From Butyrivibrio sp. XPD2006 (lineage in GTDB: Bacteria; Bacillota; Clostridia; Lachnospirales; Lachnospiraceae), in the NCBI RefSeq assembly GCF_000420865.1, contig NZ_ATVT01000005.1, positions 124,001-188,000 on the forward strand: a stretch of 64,000 nucleotides of DNA. Reading direction: 5' to 3'. Under the pieces are notes generated by a model. It ran no database searches, was not told the origin of the DNA, and was given only the letters and a program-made list of their open reading frames with translations. Of this stretch, positions 7,407 through 15,376 are shown piece after piece (the first letter of the stretch is position 1; each line of letters opens with the position of its first letter). Position numbers and translations under genes: made by a program.

Positions 7407-9242
7407 TCAGTTGTTCTTCTTGAAACCTGCTCTCTTACGGAGTGTAGGATCAAGGATTCTCTTACGGATACGAAGGCTTGTAGGTGTTACCTCAAGGAGT
7501 TCGTCATTGTCGATGAACTCGATGCACTGCTCAAGGCTCATTACACGAGGGGGAACGAGACGAAGAGCTTCATCTGATGCGGAAGTTCTTGTGTTTGTAA
7601 GATGCTTGGTCTTGCATACGTTAACCTCTACATCCTCACTCTTACCGCTGGTTCCGATAACCATTCCGGAGTAAACCTTGTCACCTGTCTTGATGAAGAG
7701 CTGTCCACGGTCCTGAGCATTGAAAAGACCGTATGCTGTAGCTTCGCCATTCTCGAATGCGATGAGGGAACCTGTCTTACGATAGTTCATATCTCCCTTG
7801 TAAGGTGCATAGCCGTCAAAGATTGTATTGATGATTCCGTTACCCTTTGTATCTGTCATGAACTCACCACGATAACCGATAAGTCCGCGGGAGGGAATAT
7901 TGAACTCAATTCTGGTATAACCACCGTTTCCGGCACCCATGTTGACAAGCTCACCCTTTCTCTCGCCGAGCTTCTGGATAACGCTTCCTGAGAACTCGTC
8001 GGGCACGTCGATGTAGCACTTCTCCATAGGCTCAAGCTTGTGACCCTGCTCGTCTGTGTGGTAGATAACTTCTGCCTTACTTACTGCAAACTCAAAGCCC
8101 TCACGACGCATGGTCTCGATAAGAACTGAAAGGTGAAGCTCACCACGTCCTGATACCTTGAAGGTCTCTGTTGTCTCTGTATCCTCAACTCTGAGAGAAA
8201 CGTCAGTGTTAAGCTCTCTGTAAAGTCTGTCACGAAGGTGACGGCTGGTTACGTACTTACCTTCCTGACCTGCAAGAGGAGAGTCGTTAACGATGAAGTT
8301 CATTGAAATTGTAGGCTCTGAGATCTTCTGGAAAGGAATTGCAACCTGATTGTCTACTGAGCAAAGAGTATCACCGATCTTGAGATCCTCGATACCTGAG
8401 ATGGCAACGATGGAACCGATCTTGGCTTCCTGAACCTCTACTCTTCCAAGTCCGTCGTACTCATAGAGCTTACCGATCTTGGTCTTGATGCGGCGCTCGG
8501 GATCGTGATGGTTTACAACAACGACCTCCTGGTTAACCTTAACAACGCCGTTGTCAACCTTACCTACACCGATACGACCAACGTACTCATTGTAGTCGAT
8601 GGTGCTGATAAGTACCTGTGTGCTGCTGTCAGGATCGCCGACAGGAGCAGGAATGTAGTTGATGATAGTATCAAGAAGAGGCTTCATATCAGGACCCTGC
8701 TCATCAGGTGAAAGAGAGGAGGTTCCTGCCTTGGCTGATGCAAATACGAACGGGCAGTCAAGCTGCTTGTCGTCTGCGCCAAGATCCATAAGAAGCTCAA
8801 GTACCTCGTCGATAACTTCATTAGGTCTTGCCTCAGGTCTGTCAATCTTGTTGATACATACGATAACAGGGAGTCCTAATTCCATTGCCTTTCCAAGAAC
8901 GAACTTGGTCTGTGGCATAGGTCCTTCAAAAGCGTCAACAACAAGGATAACGCCGTTAACCATCTTAAGTACACGCTCAACCTCTCCGCCGAAATCAGCA
9001 TGGCCGGGAGTGTCGATGATGTTGATCTTGATATCTTTGTATGTGATAGCTGTATTCTTAGACATGATGGTGATTCCACGCTCTTTTTCAATATCGCCGG
9101 AATCCATAACACGCTCAACAACCTCCTGGCCTTCACGGAAAATTCCGCTCTGGCGGAGAAGTCCGTCTACAAGAGTTGTCTTACCATGGTCTACGTGTGC
9201 AATGATCGCAACGTTTCTTACATCATTTCTAGTCTGCTTCAT
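7407..9242 (-). CDS. typA: Ribosome-associated GTPase TypA/BipA
   Basis: A 611-residue translational GTPase. The G domain begins with NVAIIAHVDHGKTT (G1), has RGITI (G2), DTPGHADF (G3) and NKIDRP (G4), and is followed by the EF-G-like domains II, III and V and the C-terminal BipA-specific region ending RKRILDPTLRKRAGFKKNN. It binds the ribosome near the A site and helps 50S assembly and growth under stress such as cold. Length fits the family exactly. The gene is monocistronic with a good promoter upstream. Confidence 0.97.
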   Translation of the reverse strand: MKQTRNDVRNVAIIAHVDHGKTTLVDGLLRQSGIFREGQEVVERVMDSGDIEKERGITIMSKNTAITYKDIKINIIDTPGHADFGGEVERVLKMVNGVILVVDAFEGPMPQTKFVLGKAMELGLPVIVCINKIDRPEARPNEVIDEVLELLMDLGADDKQLDCPFVFASAKAGTSSLSPDEQGPDMKPLLDTIINYIPAPVGDPDSSTQVLISTIDYNEYVGRIGVGKVDNGVVKVNQEVVVVNHHDPERRIKTKIGKLYEYDGLGRVEVQEAKIGSIVAISGIEDLKIGDTLCSVDNQVAIPFQKISEPTISMNFIVNDSPLAGQEGKYVTSRHLRDRLYRELNTDVSLRVEDTETTETFKVSGRGELHLSVLIETMRREGFEFAVSKAEVIYHTDEQGHKLEPMEKCYIDVPDEFSGSVIQKLGERKGELVNMGAGNGGYTRIEFNIPSRGLIGYRGEFMTDTKGNGIINTIFDGYAPYKGDMNYRKTGSLIAFENGEATAYGLFNAQDRGQLFIKTGDKVYSGMVIGTSGKSEDVEVNVCKTKHLTNTRTSASDEALRLVPPRVMSLEQCIEFIDNDELLEVTPTSLRIRKRILDPTLRKRAGFKKNN

Positions 9243-9294
9243 AAATCTTTTGTCTCCTTAATATAGAAAAAACACATCCATTTCAAACTAAGGA

Positions 9295-9323
9295 ATTATA
9301 GCACGCGTATATTACTTGTTCAA
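9295..9323 (-). promoter_or_regulatory. typA promoter
   Basis: Minus strand TTGAAC (9323-9318), 17-bp spacer, TATAAT (9300-9295) preceded by TGC, an extended -10. About 50 bases lie between it and the ATG. Confidence 0.65.
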
Positions 9324-9416
9324 CATAAAATTTTCACAGAAAACAAGGGCCTTTTATGATAAAATTAAGCATGGTTGCGCAAAAAGCGGCCAAATCATGT
9401 TATGAAAGGGGAAAAT

Positions 9417-10850
9417 ATGAAGGCGAAATTTTCCACATATTTAAATGAAATCGCGCCTGGATTGAAGGAAATGATAGCAGAGCTTGGGAAGAGCTACGAC
9501 TATGTCAGCGTTCTTTCCACGGATTCTGTCGGATTCAATGTCAGAGTATCGCAGCGCGTTAAGGCTATTAATGGATCAACACTTACCACAGAGAGAGGAA
9601 ACGTTGTCAGGGTTTACAAAGACGGTCTTTACAGCGAATACTCTTTTAACAGATTTGATCATGATAAGGCAAAAGACATGGCGGCAGAGGTGAAAAGCGT
9701 TCTGGACGCCCAGCTGTCCGTACTAAAGACCACCAATTCTGAAGTCTACAACACACCAAAGCTTGATGATGAGAAGCAGGAGCTCTTCGTGGAGATGGAG
9801 ACAGGGTCTCTTCCCGAGGAGACAGATCTCTCGGCGCTTGTTGATAAGCTCCAGAAATTCAGCGACGAGGGTGTGGCGCTCTCCGATGAAGTCATCGACT
9901 GCAACTGCGTGGCTCAGTCCACCCACATCTGCAAGATGTTTTTGACGGCCAATAAAGATCTTCGCCAGAGCTATGTATATTCGGAAGGAACCGTGTTCAT
10001 GATCGGCGCAAGGGATGGCAAGAGCGACCAGGGCTACAGCGGAATATCCGACAGGCTCGGACCTGAGATCTTTGACGGTCTGGGAGAAACTGTAAAAGAG
10101 AGCTTCAGAGGCCTTAACGATACTCTCGGTGCAGACCATGTCATTCCGGGAGAATATGAGATCATCACTTCTCCCGAAGTTTCCGGACTTATCGCCCACG
10201 AGGCTTTCGGTCACGGCGTTGAGATGGATATGTTCGTTAAAAAGAGAGCTCTCGGAGCTGAATATATCGGCAAGAGAGTCGGCTCTGATATGGTGACCAT
10301 GCATGAAGGCGCAAAGTGCGTAAGAGACGTTACAAGCTATGCCTTTGACGACGAGGGAACACCTGCAGGTGATGTCATCGAGATCGACAAGGGAATCCTT
10401 AAGACCGGCGTTTGCGACGCACTCGCGGCTTTAAGGCTTGGAACAAAGCCCACAGGAAACGGTAAGAGAGAGAACTTCGAGCACAAGGTTTACACCAGAA
10501 TGACCAATACGATGTTTGATCCCGGAACTTCCACCAAAGAAGAGATGATAGCAAGCGTCAAGAAGGGATATCTTCTTGAGGGCATGGACTCAGGCATGGA
10601 GGATCCCAAGCATTGGGGAATTCAGTGCATCGTGTCCAGGGGATATGAGATCATTGACGGCAAGCTCACGGGCAAAGTTATTTCACCTGTTATCATGACC
10701 GGATATGTGCCGGATCTTCTGGGCTCAATATCCATGGCAAGCACAGACTACGAATCTCACGGAAACGGCGCATGCGGTAAAGGCCACAAGGAATGGGTCA
10801 AGACTGTTGACGGAGGCCCGTATCTCAAGGCTGTTGCCAAACTCGGTTGA
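9417..10850 (+). CDS. tldD: TldD-like metalloprotease (modulator of gyrase family)
   Basis: A 477-residue TldD/PmbA family protein. The zinc motif of the TldD subunit is seen as HEAFGH (HExxxH, His261-His266), followed by GHGVEMDMF and by the C-terminal GNGKRENFEHKVYTRMTNT and LLGSISMAS conserved stretches. TldD and TldE together form a heterodimeric protease that cleaves unfolded peptides through a narrow channel, for example in maturation of peptide bacteriocins and antitoxin turnover. I chose ATG 9417 because GAAAGGGG stands just before it; the longer TTG start at 9375 has no ribosome site. The TldE partner gene follows 28 bases later. Confidence 0.9.
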   Translation: MKAKFSTYLNEIAPGLKEMIAELGKSYDYVSVLSTDSVGFNVRVSQRVKAINGSTLTTERGNVVRVYKDGLYSEYSFNRFDHDKAKDMAAEVKSVLDAQLSVLKTTNSEVYNTPKLDDEKQELFVEMETGSLPEETDLSALVDKLQKFSDEGVALSDEVIDCNCVAQSTHICKMFLTANKDLRQSYVYSEGTVFMIGARDGKSDQGYSGISDRLGPEIFDGLGETVKESFRGLNDTLGADHVIPGEYEIITSPEVSGLIAHEAFGHGVEMDMFVKKRALGAEYIGKRVGSDMVTMHEGAKCVRDVTSYAFDDEGTPAGDVIEIDKGILKTGVCDALAALRLGTKPTGNGKRENFEHKVYTRMTNTMFDPGTSTKEEMIASVKKGYLLEGMDSGMEDPKHWGIQCIVSRGYEIIDGKLTGKVISPVIMTGYVPDLLGSISMASTDYESHGNGACGKGHKEWVKTVDGGPYLKAVAKLG

Positions 10851-10878
10851 TAACAAATTCAGATAGAGGAAGTAAATT

Positions 10879-12150
10879 ATGACTGACAGAATAATACAAC
10901 TTTTGAAAAACTCAGGCGCAGATGCCTGGGAAGTTAAAGATAAAAGCGTCAAGGCCTGGGAGTTTTACTTTATAAGACATCAGCTTGACCAGAACAGAGT
11001 GCGCGACGTCGAGCACATAGAAGTTACCGTATACAGAAAGCTGGAGGACGGCAAATTTCTAGGAAGTGCAACTCAGGAGATAGCGCCCACTGCTTCCGAT
11101 GAGGAAGCACAAAAGATCATAGCAGACCTCTATAACAGAGCTGCCTATGTCAAAAACCCTTACTTTGAACTCAACAAAAAGCCGGTCAAGGGAGGCGGAG
11201 AAAGCTTTGATCCCGCCAAGATGGCAAGAGATTTCATAGAGGTAATGCAGCAGATCCCCGAGACAAGCGGAGAGGACATCAATTCATACGAGATTTTTGC
11301 CGAGAGCTGCACAAGAAGATATGTAAACTCAGAGGGTATCGACGTTACAGTAAGCTACCCGTCTTCAACGGTTGAGGTGGTTGTAAATGCAAGAAATGAC
11401 GACCATGAGATCGAGCTCTATCGCATGTACACTTCAGGAACCTGCGACAAGGAGAATCTGGTAAAAGAGATCTCGAAGACCCTGAACTTCGGAAAAGACA
11501 GACTTGTGGCCGTTCCTACACCTGCCCTGGATAAGGCAGACGTTCTTTTTACAACTTCTGATGCCGTGGAGCTCTTTAAATGGTTCGCAATGAAGATGCA
11601 CGCAGCATTTAAGTATCGTGGACTTTCGGACTGGGAGAAGGGCAAGGCTATCTGCGAAAATGTTGAGGGCGATACTTTCACCGTCAAGGCGGTAAAAGAG
11701 CTTCCGAACTCTTCTTACAATGCACCTGTGGATTCACAGGGAGCAGAGATCCGTGACATGTACATCTTAAAGGACAATGTTCCGGAGAACTTCTGGGGAG
11801 ATGTACAGTTCAGCTATTATCTGGGAGTGCAGGATTCTTTTATTGCAAGTAATTTTGCTGCCGAGGGCGGAGAACTCTCAGAGAGTGAGCTTAGATGTGG
11901 CAATTATCTTGAGCCTGTCGAGTTTTCCGATTTCAGCGTTGATCCGATCACAGGAGATATCGCAGGTGAGATAAGACTTGCTTACTGGCATGAGGGTGAC
12001 AAGGTAACACCTGTCACCGGTGGCTCCGTTTCAGGGACTCTTTCTGACCTGATCAAAAATGTCAGACTCTCTAAAGAACTCAGCCAGTACGATACTTCGC
12101 TGATCCCAAGTGCAATAAAGATCGCTGACGTCACAGTTACAGGAGCCTGA
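10879..12150 (+). CDS. tldE: TldE/PmbA-like protease subunit
   Basis: A 423-residue partner of the TldD-like protein encoded just upstream. It has the PmbA/TldE fold region (ARDFIEVMQQIPE, FAESCTRRYVNSEGIDVT, and the C-terminal GDIAGEIRLAYWHEGDKVTPVTGGSVSG stretch) but no HExxxH zinc motif, as expected for the non-metal subunit. Together the pair forms a peptide-degrading complex. A Shine-Dalgarno (AGAGGAAG) precedes the ATG. N-terminal similarity to E. coli TldE is low by eye, so the assignment rests on context and the C-terminal part. Confidence 0.8.
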   Translation: MTDRIIQLLKNSGADAWEVKDKSVKAWEFYFIRHQLDQNRVRDVEHIEVTVYRKLEDGKFLGSATQEIAPTASDEEAQKIIADLYNRAAYVKNPYFELNKKPVKGGGESFDPAKMARDFIEVMQQIPETSGEDINSYEIFAESCTRRYVNSEGIDVTVSYPSSTVEVVVNARNDDHEIELYRMYTSGTCDKENLVKEISKTLNFGKDRLVAVPTPALDKADVLFTTSDAVELFKWFAMKMHAAFKYRGLSDWEKGKAICENVEGDTFTVKAVKELPNSSYNAPVDSQGAEIRDMYILKDNVPENFWGDVQFSYYLGVQDSFIASNFAAEGGELSESELRCGNYLEPVEFSDFSVDPITGDIAGEIRLAYWHEGDKVTPVTGGSVSGTLSDLIKNVRLSKELSQYDTSLIPSAIKIADVTVTGA

Positions 12151-12175
12151 AGACACCTTGGATAATGCTCAGTTC

Positions 12176-12195
12176 ATGGCAAAAAATGCCAATGT
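12176..12195 (+). terminator. Weak hairpin after tldE
   Basis: TGGCA and TGCCA arms separated by five A residues form a small stem about 25 bases after the tldE stop. There is no T tract, so termination here is doubtful. Confidence 0.25.
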
Positions 12196-12196
12196 A

Positions 12197-12226
12197 TTGA
12201 CAGAGCATTGACCTGCGTTGTACTAT
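12197..12226 (+). promoter_or_regulatory. Promoter for the lysine-riboswitch transcript
   Basis: A perfect TTGACA (12197-12202), 18-bp spacer and TACTAT (12221-12226). Transcription would start near 12233, just ahead of the riboswitch. Confidence 0.65.
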
Positions 12227-12249
12227 TTAAAAAACACATAAGACATTAG

Positions 12250-12408
12250 ATAGAGGTTGCGTATTTAATGAGTAACTTCGTGGATGCTTCAGGAGCAGTT
12301 GATACGGAGCGAAAGGGAAATACGCCGAAAGGTTCAGTGCCTGTACGCTGAACGCTTGGGCATACAGTTAAGAACTGTATGACTGTCATCGCAAGATGGG
12401 GCGCTATC
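12250..12408 (+). ncRNA. Lysine riboswitch (L box)
   Basis: The leader has the hallmarks of the L-box aptamer in order: AGAGGTTGCG, AGTAACTT (the loop E-like part), GGGAAATACGCCGAA, a CTGAACGCTTGGGCATACAG arm and GACTGTCATCGC near the 3' end. Lysine binding would favour the terminator at 12452-12476 and shut off dapA and dapB, the first committed steps to lysine and diaminopimelate. The promoter lies just upstream and the dapA start is about 100 bases downstream. Confidence 0.95.
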
Positions 12409-12451
12409 AATAAGCTTAATCATTATGGTTTATTTTTGTTAGGCTTTTGGC

Positions 12452-12483
12452 GGCTCATCAGGATTTCTGATGAGCCTTTCTTT
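12452..12483 (+). terminator. Riboswitch-controlled terminator before dapA
   Basis: GGCTCATCAG (12452-12461) and CTGATGAGCC (12467-12476) make a perfect 10-bp stem with a 5-base loop, followed by TTTCTTT. It is the expression platform of the lysine riboswitch. Confidence 0.92.
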
Positions 12484-12511
12484 ATCTAAGGTGATCAAGA
12501 AGGAGGAAAAC

Positions 12512-13402
12512 ATGGCTATATTTAAGGGAGCAGGAGTTGCCATTGCGACTCCATTCAAAGCAAATGGAGAGGTTAATTACGAGGAGTTCGAAAGACTTAT
12601 TGAATTCCAGGTTCAGAACGGAACAGATGCCATCATCGTCTGCGGAACTACAGGCGAAGCAGCAACCATGTCTGAGAAAGAGCACATGGAAGTAGTCAAG
12701 TTCTGTATCGACAAGGTAGCAAAGAGAATCCCGGTAATTGCCGGAACAGGTTCCAACTGCACAGAGACAGCAATCGAGCTTTCAAAGCTTGCGCAGGAGT
12801 ACGGTGCAGACGGTGTACTTCAGGTAACTCCATACTACAACAAGGCTACTCAGGGTGGACTTATTGCTCACTTCTCAGCCATTGCGGATGCTATAGATAT
12901 TCCGATCATTCTTTACAATGTGCCCAGCAGAACAGGCTGTAACATTCTGCCTGAGACAGCTGTTAAGCTTGCAAAAGAGCACAAGAACATTGTGGGAATC
13001 AAGGATGCAACAGGCAATATTTCGCAGACCATCAAGATGATGCAGCTTGCAGAAGGATGTATCGATCTCTACTCAGGAGACGATGATCAGATTGTTCCTA
13101 TCATGTCTGTAGGAGGACTTGGTGTAATCTCAGTTCTTTCAAACATAGCTCCGAGACAGACTCACGAGATCTGCCAGAAGTGTCTGGACGGTGATTTTGC
13201 TGCGGCACGTGAGCTTCAGTTCAAGGCTTATCCTCTTGTAAAAGCTCTTTTCTCAGAGGTCAATCCTATTCCCGTTAAATCAGCACTTAAGATGATCGGA
13301 TTTAACGCAGGGCCTCTTCGTCTTCCTCTCACAGAGATGGAGCCACAGAATCAGGAGAAGCTCAGGGAAGAGATGATAAAGTTCGGTCTGGAGGTTAAAT
13401 AA
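12512..13402 (+). CDS. dapA: 4-hydroxy-tetrahydrodipicolinate synthase
   Basis: A 296-residue TIM-barrel aldolase that condenses pyruvate with aspartate semialdehyde, the first step of the lysine/diaminopimelate branch. Seen are GVAIATPFK, CGTTGEAATMSEKEH, VTPYYNKATQ with the conserved Tyr, YNVPSRTG, and GIKDATGN with the Schiff-base Lys. ATG 12512 is chosen because AGAAGGAGGAAAA lies directly before it; the longer frame from 12470 runs back into the riboswitch terminator. Its stop overlaps the dapB start by one base. Control is by the lysine riboswitch. Confidence 0.97.
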   Translation: MAIFKGAGVAIATPFKANGEVNYEEFERLIEFQVQNGTDAIIVCGTTGEAATMSEKEHMEVVKFCIDKVAKRIPVIAGTGSNCTETAIELSKLAQEYGADGVLQVTPYYNKATQGGLIAHFSAIADAIDIPIILYNVPSRTGCNILPETAVKLAKEHKNIVGIKDATGNISQTIKMMQLAEGCIDLYSGDDDQIVPIMSVGGLGVISVLSNIAPRQTHEICQKCLDGDFAAARELQFKAYPLVKALFSEVNPIPVKSALKMIGFNAGPLRLPLTEMEPQNQEKLREEMIKFGLEVK

Positions 13403-14157
13403 TGGTTAAGATGATAATGCACGGCTGCAACGGCCGTATGGGTCATGTGATCGTTGATCTCTGCAAAGAAGATCAGGATATTCAGGTTGTAGCAGGCGTT
13501 GATGCTTTTGGAGAGAGCAGCTACGACTTCCCTGTATTTAAGAGCCTTTCGGAGTGTAATGTCGATGCGGATGTAATTGTTGATTTCTCCAATGCATCTG
13601 CAGTGGACGGACTGCTTGATTTTTGCACAGCCAAGGGGGTTCCGGTAGTTCTTTGTTCAACCGGTCTTTCAGCTGAGCAGCTTGATAAGGTAAAAGAGGC
13701 TTCGGCTAAGGTTGCTGTACTCAAGTCAGCTAACATGTCAGTCGGAGTAAATGCACTGATAAAAGTGCTTAAGGAGGTTTCGCCTCTTTTTGCGGCAGCA
13801 GGATTTGATATTGAAATCGTTGAGAAGCATCACAACCAGAAGCTTGATGCTCCTTCGGGAACAGCAATCGCTCTGGCTGATTCAATCAATGAGTCTCTTA
13901 ACAATGAATATGAATATGTGTATGACAGGAGCACCAGAAGAGAAAAGCGTCCTGTAAAAGAGATTGGAATCTCAGCGGTACGCGGCGGAACAATCGTGGG
14001 AGATCACGACATTATCTTTGCAGGACTTGATGAGGTTGTTACTCTTTCACACAGAGCATATTCAAGAGCTATTTTTGGAAAGGGCGCCATTCAGGCAGCC
14101 AAGTTCCTGGCAGGAAAGAGCGCAGGAATGTACGATATGAGCGATGTACTTCAGTGA
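13402..14157 (+). CDS. dapB: 4-hydroxy-tetrahydrodipicolinate reductase
   Basis: A 251-residue reductase, second step of the diaminopimelate pathway, using NAD(P)H. The Rossmann loop GCNGRMG is at residues 8-14 and the catalytic motif EKHHNQKLDAPSGTA is intact, followed by GISAVRGGTIVGDHDI and the dimer-forming FAGLDEVVTLSHRA. Length is normal. The ATG overlaps the dapA stop (TAATG), showing translational coupling, and hisA follows 13 bases later. Confidence 0.97.
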   Translation: MVKMIMHGCNGRMGHVIVDLCKEDQDIQVVAGVDAFGESSYDFPVFKSLSECNVDADVIVDFSNASAVDGLLDFCTAKGVPVVLCSTGLSAEQLDKVKEASAKVAVLKSANMSVGVNALIKVLKEVSPLFAAAGFDIEIVEKHHNQKLDAPSGTAIALADSINESLNNEYEYVYDRSTRREKRPVKEIGISAVRGGTIVGDHDIIFAGLDEVVTLSHRAYSRAIFGKGAIQAAKFLAGKSAGMYDMSDVLQ

Positions 14158-14170
14158 GGTTTGAAAGTAT

Positions 14171-14944
14171 ATGAGATTCAGGCCCTGTATTGATATTCAC
14201 AACGGCAAAGTAAAACAGATTGTTGGCGGAAGCCTTGACAGCAGGGAAAGTGCCACAGAGAATTTTGTATCTGAAAAAGGTGCTGACTTTTATGCCAATA
14301 TGTACAGAGAGATGGGATTTTACGGAGGACACATAATTCTTCTTAATCCTCCGGGAAGTCCTTACTATGAACTGACAAGAGAGCAGGCTATGGCAGCTCT
14401 TAAGGCAACACCGGGACTATTGCAGATAGGCGGCGGAATAACCGATGAAAATGCTGCCGGATTCATAGAAGCCGGAGCATCACATGTTATTGTGACGTCG
14501 TTTGTTTTCAAGAACGGCAATATCAGTATCCCTTCGATAAAAAAGCTTGTGAAGGCGGTAGGCAGGGAACGTATTGTTCTTGACCTCTCTTGCAGGGAAA
14601 AAGACGGTGACTACTATATTGTCACTGACAGGTGGCAGAAGTTCACCAAGGTGAAGCTCTCTGAAGAGACGCTTGATGAACTGTCAGAGTATTGTGATGA
14701 GTTTCTGGTTCATGCAGCTGATGTTGAGGGTAAGCAGCAGGGGATTGAAGAGAACGTGGCAAGGATCCTGGGCGACTGGGGCAAGATTCCCACAACCTAC
14801 GCAGGCGGTGTTAAGAGTCTTAGCGATCTTGAACTCTTAAAAGAAGTCGGAAAAGGGAAAATAGATGTGACTGTTGGCAGTGCCCTTGATATATTCGGCG
14901 GCTCCATAAAGATAGCAGACATGCAGAAAATATTCAGTAAGTAA
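14171..14944 (+). CDS. hisA: Eukaryote-type HisA (phosphoribosylformimino-AICAR ribotide isomerase)
   Basis: A 257-residue TIM-barrel protein. MRFRPCIDIHNGKVKQIVGG, then VSEKGADFYANMYREMGFYGGHIILLNP, LLQIGGGITDENAAGFIEAGASHVIVTS and TYAGGVKSLSDLELLKEVGKGKIDVTVGSALDIFGG match the yeast HIS6 branch of HisA more than the usual bacterial HisA. The enzyme isomerises ProFAR to PRFAR in histidine synthesis. It is an orphan here: no hisF, hisH or hisG is adjacent, and it follows dapAB closely enough to be in the same transcript, ending in a strong terminator. Confidence 0.88.
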   Translation: MRFRPCIDIHNGKVKQIVGGSLDSRESATENFVSEKGADFYANMYREMGFYGGHIILLNPPGSPYYELTREQAMAALKATPGLLQIGGGITDENAAGFIEAGASHVIVTSFVFKNGNISIPSIKKLVKAVGRERIVLDLSCREKDGDYYIVTDRWQKFTKVKLSEETLDELSEYCDEFLVHAADVEGKQQGIEENVARILGDWGKIPTTYAGGVKSLSDLELLKEVGKGKIDVTVGSALDIFGGSIKIADMQKIFSK

Positions 14945-14956
14945 ATAGCCAAAAAA

Positions 14957-14990
14957 AGCCATCCGATAAAATCGGATGGCTCTTTTTATT
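14957..14990 (+). terminator. Terminator after the dapA-dapB-hisA unit
   Basis: AGCCATCCGAT and ATCGGATGGCT (11-bp perfect stem, 3-base loop) followed by CTTTTTATT. The A-rich side upstream may also let it serve the minus-strand csp gene. Confidence 0.93.
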
Positions 14991-15080
14991 AATCATTGTT
15001 ACAATCTTGCAAATTCAAAATAAATCTATTTTAGAATAAGGCACCTTGTAGTCTGATTAATTCGCTTTAGTTACGTTGAA

Positions 15081-15281
15081 TTAAAGCTTGTTTACGTTTA
15101 CGGCCTGAGGTCCCTTTTCGCCCTGGATTACATCATACTCTACAGAAGCGCCCTCTTCGAGAGACTTGAAACCTTCCATGTTGAGTCCTGAATAATGTAC
15201 GAATACATCATTTCCAGCCTCGTCAGAAATGAAGCCGTAACCCTTCTGGTTGTTGAACCACTTAACAGTACCTTTGTTCAT
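15081..15281 (-). CDS. Cold shock domain protein
   Basis: A 66-residue single-domain CspA-type RNA chaperone. Both nucleic-acid-binding motifs are present: RNP1 as KGYGFIS and RNP2 as DVFVHYSGL, with the usual [11 protein letters not shown] start. It melts RNA secondary structure, mainly in the cold or during growth transitions. A clear GGAGG precedes the ATG. The 5' region holds a long inverted repeat (15305-15346) that may be a cold-sensitive leader structure. Confidence 0.97.
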   Translation of the reverse strand: MNKGTVKWFNNQKGYGFISDEAGNDVFVHYSGLNMEGFKSLEEGASVEYDVIQGEKGPQAVNVNKL

Positions 15282-15304
15282 CGTAATACCTCCACAAAAA
15301 TAAA

Positions 15305-15346
15305 AAGATAAATATGTTACGTTGTCTATGACAACATATTTACGAT
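15305..15346 (-). promoter_or_regulatory. Inverted repeat in the csp leader region
   Basis: AAATATgttacGTTGTC and GACAACATATTT pair as a stem with a small internal asymmetry. It lies 25-65 bases before the csp ATG, within the probable 5' untranslated region, where other csp mRNAs carry thermosensing structures. Confidence 0.4.
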
Positions 15347-15376
15347 ATCACATTAGTACGCAAAAGTAAAGCGATT

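Noticed and set aside
9375..9416. Longer start for the TldD-like gene
   Set aside because: It would begin at TTG without a ribosome site; ATG 9417 has GAAAGGGG directly before it.
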